From Candidatus Latescibacterota bacterium (GTDB lineage Bacteria > Latescibacterota > UBA2968 > GCA-2709665), in contig JAGWBX010000042.1 in NCBI GenBank assembly GCA_021295655.1, positions 1 to 48,409 on the forward strand: DNA of 48,409 nucleotides. Reading direction: 5' to 3'. The position numbers were made by a program, and so were the translations under genes. This document shows positions 32,484 through 41,608 of the stretch, in pieces (within the stretch, counting starts at the first letter, position 1; every line of letters starts with the position of its first letter). A model generated the notes under the pieces. The model searched no databases. It was not told the DNA's origin and saw nothing but the letters and a program-made list of their open reading frames with translations.

Positions 32484-33605
32484 ATGAACACCTGGGCACT
32501 CCGGGCGACGTGTCTTATTCTGGCAACGGCCGCCCCTGTTCTTGCGGAGGAAGCAGACCACGATAAGGCGGCAGGCGAAGCGGCCGGAATCGTCGAAATG
32601 ACGGCCGAGGAGCAGCGTGCTGCGGGCGTTGTCGTCGACCGCGTTGAACGGCGCTCGTTGGGTGAGACCATTCGCGTGCCCGGTAACGTGGGGATCAATA
32701 TGTACAGGTCCTCTCGCGTTACCCCCCGCATTACGGCTCAGGTTGTCGCCCGCCACGTTATCCTCGGCGAGTCGGTCCGCGCCGGCCAGCGGATGGTGAC
32801 GCTGTCCAGCGTAGCCATGGCCGAAGCACAGGGCGAATTGATTGTTGCCAACCGGGAATGGGAACGGGCCAGGAGCCTCGGTTCGGAATCCGTGTCCGAG
32901 CGACGTTACACGGAGGCGCGCGTAGCCCGTCAACTGGCGCTGGCCAGAGTACTCGCCTACGGGATGACAGAGGCGCATGCGCACGCGTTGATGAACTCCG
33001 CCGATGCGGACAAGGCCAGCGGTGTGTTCGTTCTTCTGGCTCCGCAGGCAGGGACCGTCTTGCAGGACAACTTCATCGCGGGCGAATTGATCGAACCCGG
33101 CCGCGTGCTCTTCGATATCAGTGATGAGTCCGTCATGTGGGTGGAAGCCAGACCGATCGCCGTGGGCACGCCTGACATCCACACGGGGATGTCGGCGCGA
33201 GTCAGTCCGGACGGTATCAACTGGATTCACGGTACGGTTGTTCAACGCTACCACCGCGTTGATGAGACCACACGTACGCACGGCGTCCGAATTGAAGTAG
33301 ACAATCCGGACGACGAGCTGCACGAGAGACAATTTGTCGAGGTGGAGATCGTTACGGGCAGCGGGGAACCGGTGTTGGCAGTACCGAACGCCGCTGTGAC
33401 AATGATCGACGATACACCGACCGTGTTCAAAATCGAAGCCGGCCATGAGTTTCACGCGGAATCGATCGTCGCCGGTGCAACCGTGGGCGACTGGACGGTT
33501 GTTTCAGCCGGGCTGCAGGCCGGGGACGAAATCGCGGTTGCCGGCGTGTTTCATTTGAAGTCGCTGCTGCTCAAGTCTTCGCTGGGCGGCGGCCACGCGC
33601 ATTAG
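32484..33605 (+). CDS. Periplasmic adaptor (membrane fusion protein) of RND efflux, CzcB/CusB-like
   Basis: 373 residues from ATG at 32484. Signal peptide up to about residue 21 (CLILATAAPVLA). The hairpin and barrel-sandwich parts follow (GETIRVPGNVGINMYRSSRV, TLSSVAMAEAQGELIVANRE, VFVLLAPQAGTVLQDNFIAG), then the beta-barrel domain (VEARPIAVGTPDIHTGMSAR) and membrane-proximal domain. The His-containing tail GGGHAH and the Asp/His-rich start of the mature protein (EEADHDKAAG) suggest metal contact, an inference. It lies 37 bases after the channel gene and 9 bases before the pump gene. Confidence 0.87.
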   Translation: MNTWALRATCLILATAAPVLAEEADHDKAAGEAAGIVEMTAEEQRAAGVVVDRVERRSLGETIRVPGNVGINMYRSSRVTPRITAQVVARHVILGESVRAGQRMVTLSSVAMAEAQGELIVANREWERARSLGSESVSERRYTEARVARQLALARVLAYGMTEAHAHALMNSADADKASGVFVLLAPQAGTVLQDNFIAGELIEPGRVLFDISDESVMWVEARPIAVGTPDIHTGMSARVSPDGINWIHGTVVQRYHRVDETTRTHGVRIEVDNPDDELHERQFVEVEIVTGSGEPVLAVPNAAVTMIDDTPTVFKIEAGHEFHAESIVAGATVGDWTVVSAGLQAGDEIAVAGVFHLKSLLLKSSLGGGHAH

Positions 33606-33614
33606 AGGGGCTCC

Positions 33615-36600
33615 GTGTTAGAAAAACTGGTTGAAACCTCGGTGCGCTACAAAGTCCTGGTGCTGATCGCCTTTGGCGCGGTGGCCTTTCTGGGCTGGCG
33701 GGCGGTCGTGACCGTTCCGATCGACGCATTCCCCGACGTTACGCCCGCCCAGGTCAACATTTATACCGAGTCGCCGGGTCTGGCGGCGGAGGACGTCGAA
33801 CAGCTCCTCACGTTTCCGGTAGAATCCGCAATGGCGGGCCTGCCCCGGGTAAAGCAGATTCGCTCGGTGAGCCTGTTCGGCCTTTCGTACGTGGCGGTGT
33901 ACTTCGAAGATGACATGGACATCTACTTCGCGCGCCGCCTGGTGATGGAACGCCTCCAGGAAGTCGGAGACCGGATTCCCGACGGTTACGGCACGCCGGA
34001 AATGGGCCCGAATACGTCGGGCCTCGGGCAGGTCTTCTGGTACACGCTCGAACGGGCCGATGAAAAGCTGAATGCCGGGATTACGGACATGGATCTGCGG
34101 ACGCTCCACGATTGGAGCGTCCGTTTGATTTTACGTACCGCGCCAGGCGTGGACGACGTGATTTCCTGGGGAGGGCAGGAGCGCCAGTACCAGGTTGTAA
34201 TCGATCCTTTGAGTCTTATCGAGTACGACCTCACGTTCACCGACGTGATAGAAGTGATCGAGGCCAACAACAGGCAGGTCGGGGGCCAGTACGTCAATCT
34301 CGGCGCTGAACAATTCCTGGTGCGCGGTCTCGGCCTTGTCGAGAACGAAGACGACATTGGCGCGATGGTCGTCAAGGTTGAGGACGGCACGCCGGTCTAC
34401 CTCCGCCACGTCGCCGACATTGTGCAGGGAGGGGCCCTCCGCTTCGGCGCCGTGACCCGCGACGGCAAGGAAGTTGTACTCGGCATGGCCCTTTCGCGCA
34501 TCGGTGAAAACGCCGCCGCCGTGGTTGACGCCGTTAAGGAAAAAGTCGCAATTGTCGAACGGTCCCTGCCGGAAGGCGTCAAGTTGCGGCCGGTTTACGA
34601 ACGCACCGACCTGGTGAATCGTTCGGTGGAAACGGCGACAAACGCGCTTCTGCAGGGTGCGATTGTGGTGGCCATCGTGTTGTTCCTTTTCCTTGGCGAA
34701 CTCCGTTCCGCGGTGGTCGTTATCGCGTCCATTCCGCTGGCGATGCTTGTCGCCTTCATCTTTATGGGCCAGGCGGGAATCTCCGCCAATCTCATGTCGC
34801 TGGCCGGCCTCGCGGTTGGCATCGGCATGATCGTCGATGGCGCCGTGGTCGTGGTCGAGAACGCCTTTCGCATCATGGCCGAGCGGAAGGAGGCCGGGCA
34901 GGACGTCGATCGTTCCAGCGCCGTGCTGGCCGCCGCGCGGAGCGTGGCGAATCCGATCGCCTTCGCCATCATGATCATCATTGTCGTGTTTCTACCGCTA
35001 TTCGCGCTCGAGGGGCTTGAAGGCAAGCTTTTCAAACCGATGGCGTTCAATATCAGCTTCGCGATGGCCGGCTCGCTTGTTTTGACGCTCACGCTGATAC
35101 CTGTACTGGCCGCGCTGGTCCTCAAGCCGAAGGAACTGCGGGATACGTGGCTGGTTCGCGTGGTCAAGGCGCGCTATATACCGCTCCTGGCCGGCGCCCT
35201 CGAAAACAAGAAGATTGTGGTTCGAATCGCCGTCGGGCTGCTGGCGGCAAGCCTTGCGCTCTTTCCCTTTCTCGGCAGGGAGTTCATGCCCCAGTTGCAG
35301 GAGGGCTCGATCATGTGGCGCGTCACGTCCATCCCTTCCGCGTCGCTCGAGCAGTCGATTGCGATTTCCAAGGACATCGAGAACGCCCTTTCCGGGTTTC
35401 CGGAGGTGAACACCACTGTGGCCATGATCGGACGCGCCGAAAAGGGTGAGACGGCCGACGTGAACTACATGGAGATTTACACCGAACTCAAGCCGGAGGA
35501 CGAATGGCCGGGCGACAGGGATATCGGGGAACTCGCCGAAGCGATGCGGGAGAAGCTGGAGGCCGTGGTTCCGACCGCCGTTGTGGCATTTACGCAACCG
35601 ATCCAGATGCGCGTGGAGGAACTCATTTCCGGTGTACGCGCGACGCTCGCTGCAAAGATCTACGGTGAGGACCTGGCGGAACTCAATCGGTTAAGCCTCC
35701 GGATCAAGGATGTCATCGCATCGGTGGACGGCGTGGCCGATCTTTCGCTGGAGGCCAATATCGGCAAACCTCAGATCCGCCTCCAGGTCCGCCGGGACCA
35801 CCTTGCGCGTTTCGGCCTGAGTACCGACGAGGTGTTGTCGGTTGTGCGGACCGGCATCGGCAACGAACCTGTGTCCACGTTGATCGACGGCGTCCGCCGG
35901 TTCGACATTACCGCGCGGCTGGACGACGCGTCCAAGTCCTCGGTGCAGGCGATCGGCCGTATTCCTCTCAAAACCAGCGTCGGCGCCATCATTCCCCTTT
36001 CGGAAGTCACCGACGTCAGCGTGGCGCAGGGGTATTCGTTCGTGCGCCGGGAGCAGTTGCAGCGCTACGCGGTCATTCAGATGGACGTCCGCGGCCGCGA
36101 TATCGACGGATTTGTCCGGGACGCGAACGCGGCCATCGAACAACAGATCGGCCTGCCGCCGGGTTACTGGATCGAATGGGGTGGTGCGTTCGAAAACCAG
36201 CAGCGCGCGCTGGCCCGGCTTTCAATTATCGTACCGCTTACAATCCTCTTCATTTTCGTTCTGCTCTACACCGCGTTTAATTCGGTGAAATATGCCATGC
36301 TGATTATCGCGAACGTGCCGTTCGCCACCATTGGGGGGCTGTTCGCGTTGTTCATCAGCGGACAATACGTGTCGGTCCCCTCAGCGATCGGTTTTATCAC
36401 CGTATTCGGTGTGGCGATGCTCAACGGTATCGTTCTCGTGAGTTTCATCAATGAACTCAGGCAGAAGGGACATTCCATCGAGGAAGCGGTGCGACAGGGG
36501 GCCTCGTTGCGCCTGCGTCCCGTCCTGATGACCGCGAGCACGTCCATTCTGGGTCTGATGCCGATGCTGCTGTCTTCGGGTGTGGGTGCGGAGACGCAGC

Positions 36601-36731
36601 GTCCGCTCGCCTCCGTCGTGGTGGGCGGTCTCATCACCTCGACCCTGTTGACGTTGATCCTCCTGCCGGTGATTTACGAGTGGATGGAGAAACGCGCCGA
36701 GCAACAGGCAGACCATAGTCGTTCCATATAG
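33615..36731 (+). CDS. RND efflux pump of the heavy-metal type (CzcA/CusA family)
   Basis: 1038 residues from GTG at 33615, with GAGGGG just upstream. Twelve membrane helices are expected: one near residue 15-30, a group at about 335-530 and a group at about 860-1030, with two large periplasmic loops between. HME signatures are visible: DAFPDVTPAQVNIYTESPGL, TDLVNRSVETATNALLQGA, and helix 4 with GIGMIVDGAVVVVENAFR. In that helix the Asp and Glu of the proton relay are kept, but the first Asp of the CzcA-type DFG is replaced by Gly, closer to CusA. Exports a metal cation (Cu/Ag or Co/Zn/Cd cannot be decided) using the proton gradient. Confidence 0.92.
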   Translation: MLEKLVETSVRYKVLVLIAFGAVAFLGWRAVVTVPIDAFPDVTPAQVNIYTESPGLAAEDVEQLLTFPVESAMAGLPRVKQIRSVSLFGLSYVAVYFEDDMDIYFARRLVMERLQEVGDRIPDGYGTPEMGPNTSGLGQVFWYTLERADEKLNAGITDMDLRTLHDWSVRLILRTAPGVDDVISWGGQERQYQVVIDPLSLIEYDLTFTDVIEVIEANNRQVGGQYVNLGAEQFLVRGLGLVENEDDIGAMVVKVEDGTPVYLRHVADIVQGGALRFGAVTRDGKEVVLGMALSRIGENAAAVVDAVKEKVAIVERSLPEGVKLRPVYERTDLVNRSVETATNALLQGAIVVAIVLFLFLGELRSAVVVIASIPLAMLVAFIFMGQAGISANLMSLAGLAVGIGMIVDGAVVVVENAFRIMAERKEAGQDVDRSSAVLAAARSVANPIAFAIMIIIVVFLPLFALEGLEGKLFKPMAFNISFAMAGSLVLTLTLIPVLAALVLKPKELRDTWLVRVVKARYIPLLAGALENKKIVVRIAVGLLAASLALFPFLGREFMPQLQEGSIMWRVTSIPSASLEQSIAISKDIENALSGFPEVNTTVAMIGRAEKGETADVNYMEIYTELKPEDEWPGDRDIGELAEAMREKLEAVVPTAVVAFTQPIQMRVEELISGVRATLAAKIYGEDLAELNRLSLRIKDVIASVDGVADLSLEANIGKPQIRLQVRRDHLARFGLSTDEVLSVVRTGIGNEPVSTLIDGVRRFDITARLDDASKSSVQAIGRIPLKTSVGAIIPLSEVTDVSVAQGYSFVRREQLQRYAVIQMDVRGRDIDGFVRDANAAIEQQIGLPPGYWIEWGGAFENQQRALARLSIIVPLTILFIFVLLYTAFNSVKYAMLIIANVPFATIGGLFALFISGQYVSVPSAIGFITVFGVAMLNGIVLVSFINELRQKGHSIEEAVRQGASLRLRPVLMTASTSILGLMPMLLSSGVGAETQRPLASVVVGGLITSTLLTLILLPVIYEWMEKRAEQQADHSRSI

Positions 36732-36740
36732 GAGAAAACC

Positions 36741-38018
36741 ATGAAAAGCGGTGTCGCGGTGGCAGACATTACGCCGGAACCGGGTCCTGTGCTGCAGGGG
36801 CACTGGAGTTCGAATCCCTCGCACTCGGTGCTGTACCCGCTGGAGGTTCGGGCAATCGTGTTCGAAGAGGCGGAGGTAAAGACGGCGATCGCCACCCTGG
36901 ATGTAATCGGCGTAACAAGAGAGACAACCGACCGGATCCGGAAACGGGTGACCGAGGCTTGCGGCATACCGGGCGATCACGTGATGGTAGCCTGCAGCCA
37001 TACGCATTCCGCGCCCGCCACTCTGCCTTCGCTGGGCATGGAGCCGCCCGACGGGTGGCTGGAAGCGATCGAGATCGCAACCGCGGACAGCATCGCGCGG
37101 GCGGCGGCAGATCTCAAGCCGGTGCGGTTCGGGCTGGGATGTGGTTCGGCGCATTTCAATATCTGCCGCAGGCCCCTGCCGGGTACGTCCGGCATGATGC
37201 TGAATTTCGGCGGTATCGTGGACCGGCGTGCCCGCGTGCTTCTTGTGGAGGCGGAGGATGGGGCGCCGCTGGCGGTGCTGTTTCACTATTCCTGTCATAC
37301 CACGACAAAGAGCGGGTCCGAGGGCTATATTTCGCCGGACTATGCGGGAATTGCCCGAACGGTGATCGAGGAGTCCATAGGATGCAAGGCTTTATTTCTT
37401 GCAGGATGTTTCGGAAATATTCGACCGGCCGTGGTGGACCCGGACACCGCGCGCTTCAAGTCGGCCAGCAAGGCTGAACTGGATGCGTGCGGAGAGGAGT
37501 TGGGCAGGGAGGTGGTGCGCGTGGCCGGGAACCTGAAGACCCGGCGGTCCTCGCAACTGAGCGCGCAGCGTTCCGACGTGAGGATTGCATTCGGCGAACA
37601 TGATCCGATTGAGAAACTGCGGGAGATGGCGGCCGACGAGAGCGCAAGGGGCCGTCTGTTGACCGGGACCTGGGCCAGGGGGGTCTTGAAGATGATCGAA
37701 GGCGGCGGCATTCCCGAGAGCCGCTTAACAGAAATGCAGTTGATGGCGCTGGGTCCGCTGACGTGTGTCACCATACCGGGTGAGCCGGTACAGGAAATCG
37801 GCCACGCGATCGAGATACGACTGCGGGGGCTCGTGGACGCGGATGACGTGTGGCCGGTGGGGTACGCGAACGACGAAATTGGATACCTCTGTACCGACCG
37901 GCAGTACGAGGAGGGCGGGTACGAGCCGAACGCGTACCCCTATTACGGCGAACCGGCCAGGTTCCAGGGGGAGGAACAAACCATCGTTCAGACGGCGGAG
38001 TCCTTGGCGAAGGCTTGA
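36741..38018 (+). CDS. Neutral/alkaline ceramidase-like hydrolase (short, no signal peptide)
   Basis: 425 residues. It matches the N-terminal catalytic domain of neutral/alkaline non-lysosomal ceramidases: AVADITPEPG at the start, the zinc-site motif HTHSAP (87-92), LFHYSCHTTT and GCFGNIRP (the GCCGDxNP position). Real ceramidases are longer (over 600 residues), secreted, and have a C-terminal Ig-like domain; this one has neither, like many uncharacterised metagenome homologues. A role in cleaving an amide or ester of a complex lipid or sugar is possible but unproven. It follows the RND pump by 9 bases and precedes the Gfo/Idh gene by 4 bases. Confidence 0.72.
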   Translation: MKSGVAVADITPEPGPVLQGHWSSNPSHSVLYPLEVRAIVFEEAEVKTAIATLDVIGVTRETTDRIRKRVTEACGIPGDHVMVACSHTHSAPATLPSLGMEPPDGWLEAIEIATADSIARAAADLKPVRFGLGCGSAHFNICRRPLPGTSGMMLNFGGIVDRRARVLLVEAEDGAPLAVLFHYSCHTTTKSGSEGYISPDYAGIARTVIEESIGCKALFLAGCFGNIRPAVVDPDTARFKSASKAELDACGEELGREVVRVAGNLKTRRSSQLSAQRSDVRIAFGEHDPIEKLREMAADESARGRLLTGTWARGVLKMIEGGGIPESRLTEMQLMALGPLTCVTIPGEPVQEIGHAIEIRLRGLVDADDVWPVGYANDEIGYLCTDRQYEEGGYEPNAYPYYGEPARFQGEEQTIVQTAESLAKA

Positions 38019-38022
38019 ACAG

Positions 38023-39036
38023 ATGGAGAGAAACCCGCAAGAAATCGACCTTCCGCCGGCTCCGGCGGGGGTGTCCGGACGCGAGGTCCGCGCGGCGATT
38101 TACGGTACGGGGTCATGGGCGAACCAGACCCACATTCCGAACTTGAAGAAGCTGGGGGTGGACGTCGTTGCGGCCTGCGACGTGGACGCCGCGGCCTTGA
38201 GTTGCACGGCAATGCGCTTTGACATTCCGGCGGTTTATGCTGACGGCCACGAGATGGTGGAGAAGGAGCGGTTCGACGTGCTCTTTTCGATTGTGCCGGC
38301 TTTTGCCCGCACGGACGTCGAAATCAGAGCCGTGGAACGGGGCATTCATCTGTTCAGTGAAAAGCCGCAGGCGATTCGGATGGCCGTGGCTCTTGAGATC
38401 GACAGGGCGGTCCGGAACGCAGGCGTGTTGAGTACGGTCTGTTTTCGGGAACGGTATCGACCGCTGTTCAGGGAGGCGCGGCGGATACTGTCGGATAAGC
38501 GGATCGTGCACGTTGTGTTTCGATCCGTGGGCGGACCGCCGCCGCGTAGAGCGGGAAAGGAGCGGGCTTCCTGGTGGCGCCTGATGGACAAATCAGGGGG
38601 ACCGGCGCTCGACTGGGGTGTGCACGCCGTGGATTACACCCGGTTTACAACCGGACTGGAAATCGATAAAGTCCAGGCGTTCTATTATGAGCAGTCCGAT
38701 GTGTTCAGCGATCCGCTCTCGTCCTCCTTCCATTTCCTGTTGGACAACGGCGCGACAATGACGATGACGTTTGTACGTGCGGACCCGTCCGGAACCCCAC
38801 AGCCGTGGTTCACGTTCTTCTTCGAAGGCGGACGCCTGGAAATCTACAGTTACGACAGAATCGATCTGAACGGAGAGACGGTGTATCGGGGCGGAGATCT
38901 CGATCCCTGGTTCGTGCAGGACCGGATCTTTGTGGAGGCGGTGCGTTCCGGTGATCGCGGAGAGATCCTGAATGATTATCACGATGGCCTGTATTCCCTG
39001 GCGCCAATCCTTGCGGGATGGGACTCTGCCCGGTAG
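38023..39036 (+). CDS. Gfo/Idh/MocA family oxidoreductase
   Basis: 337 residues from ATG at 38023, AAGG 9 bases upstream. The N-terminal Rossmann fold shows AIYGTGSWANQTHIPNLKKL and VVAACDVDAAAL; the catalytic EKP motif is in HLFSEKPQAIRM; the C-terminal beta-sheet domain includes SGGPALDWGVHAVDYTRF. NAD(P)-dependent oxidation of a sugar or cyclitol is expected. It is tightly linked to the ceramidase-like gene, suggesting one catabolic unit for a complex carbohydrate-containing compound. Confidence 0.85.
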   Translation: MERNPQEIDLPPAPAGVSGREVRAAIYGTGSWANQTHIPNLKKLGVDVVAACDVDAAALSCTAMRFDIPAVYADGHEMVEKERFDVLFSIVPAFARTDVEIRAVERGIHLFSEKPQAIRMAVALEIDRAVRNAGVLSTVCFRERYRPLFREARRILSDKRIVHVVFRSVGGPPPRRAGKERASWWRLMDKSGGPALDWGVHAVDYTRFTTGLEIDKVQAFYYEQSDVFSDPLSSSFHFLLDNGATMTMTFVRADPSGTPQPWFTFFFEGGRLEIYSYDRIDLNGETVYRGGDLDPWFVQDRIFVEAVRSGDRGEILNDYHDGLYSLAPILAGWDSAR

Positions 39037-39086
39037 GGCGGGCGATGTATTGAGGTCAACGCCTATTACAGTCAGGAGGGAACCTG

Positions 39087-39920
39087 ATGGAAGATAAGGG
39101 ATATACGAATCCCGATCTGCTGATGACGCCCGCGCAGTTGCAGGTTCGCCTCCAGGACGCATCGATATGCATTGTGGACGTACGGCCCACGCACGAATAC
39201 GTCTCCGGACACATTCCCGGGGCGCTCCACCTGGACCTCTACGGAATCAGTCTGAATAACACCGGACGCGAGGCATTCGAAGCGTTTATGTGGACCCTTG
39301 CCTGCCTGATGGGAAGCCGGGGGATCGGCTCCGATGGGACGGTGGAGTTTTACGAAAACGACTCCGGGATGCGCGCCGCCCGAGGATTCTGGATCTGTGA
39401 ATATCTGGGCCACCGTGACGTGCATGTACTGGACGGGGGGCTTCAGGCCTGGACGGCGGCGGGATTCGAGACCACGGCTGACGTACCCAACCCGGGTCAG
39501 GCCACGTTCGAACCTGCGCCCGACGGGGAACGCCACATCGGTTTCGAGGAGATTCGGGACTCGTTGGGTAAGGCGGATTTCGTGCCGCTGGATACGCGAA
39601 GCAACGACGAGTATTACGGAGTGGTGGCGCGTTCCGCCCGCGGCGGGGCGATCCCGGACGCCGTGCATATTGAATATCTGAACAACCTGGATGACAGGGG
39701 TGCGTTCAAACCGGCGGACGAGTTGCGAGAGATGTACGAGCGTGCCGGGGTCATGCCGGAACAGACCGTGGCGTGTTACTGACAGGGCGGGTACCGTTCC
39801 TCCCATTCGTACCTGGCGTTGCGCCTGCTGGGCTATCGAAACGTGCGCAACTATATCGGGTCGTGGAAGGAATGGGGCGACCGGCTGGACCTGCCGGTGG
39901 AAGTTCCGGAAGCGCCGTAA
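39087..39920 (+). CDS. Two-domain rhodanese (thiosulfate sulfurtransferase), probable selenoprotein with in-frame TGA at 39780-39782
   Basis: The open frame from 39087 gives 231 residues ending MPEQTVACY, then TGA, then in the same frame [20 protein letters not shown] and on to TAA at 39918-39920; in total 277 positions, the normal size of a two-domain rhodanese. Domain 1 (about 10-130) has [20 protein letters not shown] and [17 protein letters not shown] and, as usual, no catalytic Cys. Domain 2 has [14 protein letters not shown] and then the active-site loop. Family members read YC(Q/R)(G/S)GxR; here the Cys position is exactly the TGA. Other genes in the window (topA, the ptsN-like gene, the vWA gene) end in TGA, so the codon is a stop in general here. 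Selenocysteine insertion is therefore the best reading; a nonsense mutation or sequencing error is the alternative. GGAGG lies about 10 bases before the ATG. Confidence 0.72.
39783..39827 (+). promoter_or_regulatory. Candidate bacterial SECIS stem-loop
   Basis: Directly after the TGA, CA plus GGCG (39783-39784, 39786-39789, one bulged G) can pair with CGCCTG (39822-39827). The next five bases GGTAC (39790-39794) pair with GTACC (39809-39813), leaving an 8-base bulge on the 3' side and a 14-base apical loop (39795-39808) with G in its second position. The placement immediately after TGA resembles the fdhF SECIS; the distance to the loop (12 bases) is a little short of the usual range. Folded by hand only. 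Confidence 0.4.
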
Positions 39921-39978
39921 TTGTATCGGGAAACGTGTGCGTCGTCAATGGGATTTCGCACGAGGGGACGGGATGATA

Positions 39979-40452
39979 TCAGACACCTCCCATTTTGCAG
40001 ACGATTTCAAATTCCCGTTTCCTGACGGGTTGGATGGATAAACGCTGGCCCCGCCGGACAACCAGCATTTCACCCAATTCAGGATTGGCTTTGAGGTCTT
40101 TAAGATGAACATACGTCTTGAAGGCCTTTTTCCATTTGACGTCCACCGAGAACCACCTGGGGGCGTCCGGCGTGGATTTGTCGTCGTAATAGTTGCTATT
40201 CGGATCGAGGGCCGTGGGATCGGGGTAGGCGGCCCGCACGATTTCCGCAAGGCCCGCGATGCCGGGTTCGTCACAGTTCGACTGGTAGAAGAGGACCGTG
40301 TCGCCCATACCCATATCGTCACGGATGAAGTTGCGGGCCTGGTAGTTGCGCACGCCGCGCCACTTTCCGGTGCTGTCGGGGCGGTTGTGCTTCAAGTCGT
40401 CGAAGCTGCATTCGCTGAATTCGCACTTCATCAGCCAGTATCTCACAGGCAT
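39979..40452 (-). CDS. EVE domain-containing protein
   Basis: 157 residues from ATG at 40452, preceded by GAGGAG. It matches the EVE (PUA-like) family: YWLMKCEFSECSFDDL at the start, WRGVRNYQARNFIRDDMGMG, DTVLFYQSNC and GIAGLAEIVRAAYPDPTALD. EVE domains bind modified nucleobases in RNA or DNA, and many members are housekeeping proteins while others sit in defence islands. It converges with the rhodanese gene (58 bases between stops). The context here shows no defence partner. Confidence 0.87.
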   Translation of the reverse strand: MPVRYWLMKCEFSECSFDDLKHNRPDSTGKWRGVRNYQARNFIRDDMGMGDTVLFYQSNCDEPGIAGLAEIVRAAYPDPTALDPNSNYYDDKSTPDAPRWFSVDVKWKKAFKTYVHLKDLKANPELGEMLVVRRGQRLSIQPVRKREFEIVCKMGGV

Positions 40453-40506
40453 GATCTCCTCGCACAATGTTGGCGCGCGGTGGGACACGCGCCTTTTTTG
40501 CGCCTG

Positions 40507-41544
40507 TCAGGCGTCCCTCGCGACTTCCTCGAGCATCACCGGCCAGGCCTCCTCGGCATAGAACCGGTGCCCTCCGTTTCCAATCACCAGGTGGCAGCGG
40601 TGGGGCGCGCCGGCCGCCGCATAGATGGTCTTCAGGTGGTCGAAGGCTTTCCGTACGCCGGCGACGGGGAAGATTTCGTCGTCCTTCCCCGCGACGATAA
40701 CCACCGGTTTCGGAGCAAAAAGGCCCATGACGTCCGACATCTCGGCGTACTTGAAAAGACCGGGCACGTAGTTGTCCGCACAGTGATAAATAGACATGAT
40801 GGAGTCACGGAACGTGCAAAAATAGCAGGAAGGCATCGCGTACGAGATTCGCGGCAAAAGTGCCGAGGCAAACAGGCTTATGGTCCCGCCGCCGGAGTTG
40901 CCCATAACACCGATGCGCCCGGGATGGGCGTCGCCGCGTGAAAGCAGGTAGTCGATTCCCCGGTCCACGTCGTAAACGCGCTCGCCCAGCAGGGTCCGGC
41001 CGAGCATGAGCGCGTGCATGGTGGCGTCGTGACATCCATGGCCGGATATCTTCTGCTGGACCAGTTCCCGCCGTTCGCCGAAAGAGCGCTGTTCGATACA
41101 CAGGGCGGCGATGCCCCGCCTCATGCAACCGAGGCCGAAGTCTCTGTCGCCGGGAACCTCGATTGGCTCGCTGTTATCGTCCCGGGCAACGGCGATTGAG
41201 TTGTGCATGCCCGTGGAGTGGCCCTGGACACAGATGAAGAAGGTGTACGGGGGTTCATGGCTTTTCGGCAGGCAGACGTAGGCGGGAACGTCCGCGTACG
41301 GCTCACTCGTGAAAACGATCTTTTCAATGGTTCCCAGGGTATGGTCCCGTTTCCAGAGCGAACGGACGTCCAACGGGACACGTTCTTCCGGAACGTCTCC
41401 GACAAGCTCACCAACCTTTCCCCTGAGCTGTTTCTGCCAGAGCTCGAGATCCTCTCCGCAATACGCCAGGGTGGGTTCCAGTGTGTCCATCAGATGCCGG
41501 TGATGTACCGACGGCGAGAAGCGGAAGCCGGTTTCGTCTGCCAT
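40507..41544 (-). CDS. Alpha/beta hydrolase, acetyl-xylan-esterase/dienelactone-hydrolase-like
   Basis: 345 residues from ATG at 41544; a longer frame upstream lacks domain support. It has the nucleophile elbow GVMGNSGGG with Ser217, an acid in AGKDDEIFPV and a catalytic His in GNGGHRFY. The N-terminal SLWKRDHTLGTIEKIVFTSE and TFFICVQGHSTGMHN stretches match serine hydrolases of the Abhydrolase_7 / acetyl-xylan-esterase kind common in Planctomycetes and related phyla. No signal peptide. It sits 54 bases after the EVE gene start and next to a sulfatase gene, consistent with removing side groups from a carbohydrate. Confidence 0.72.
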   Translation of the reverse strand: MADETGFRFSPSVHHRHLMDTLEPTLAYCGEDLELWQKQLRGKVGELVGDVPEERVPLDVRSLWKRDHTLGTIEKIVFTSEPYADVPAYVCLPKSHEPPYTFFICVQGHSTGMHNSIAVARDDNSEPIEVPGDRDFGLGCMRRGIAALCIEQRSFGERRELVQQKISGHGCHDATMHALMLGRTLLGERVYDVDRGIDYLLSRGDAHPGRIGVMGNSGGGTISLFASALLPRISYAMPSCYFCTFRDSIMSIYHCADNYVPGLFKYAEMSDVMGLFAPKPVVIVAGKDDEIFPVAGVRKAFDHLKTIYAAAGAPHRCHLVIGNGGHRFYAEEAWPVMLEEVARDA

Positions 41545-41608
41545 GGTATCGTCTCGTTTCCAGTGAATGCAATTGGTTATCTGGGCCCGGCGCCGGTCCG
41601 ATTCGGGG

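Noticed and set aside
32172-33455. A 427-codon minus-strand frame opposite the RND channel and adaptor genes
   Set aside because: Antisense to two recognisable efflux genes.
39780-39782. Rhodanese TGA read as tryptophan (alternative genetic code)
   Set aside because: topA, the ptsN-like gene, vapB and the vWA gene all end properly with TGA, and Trp at the catalytic Cys position makes no sense.
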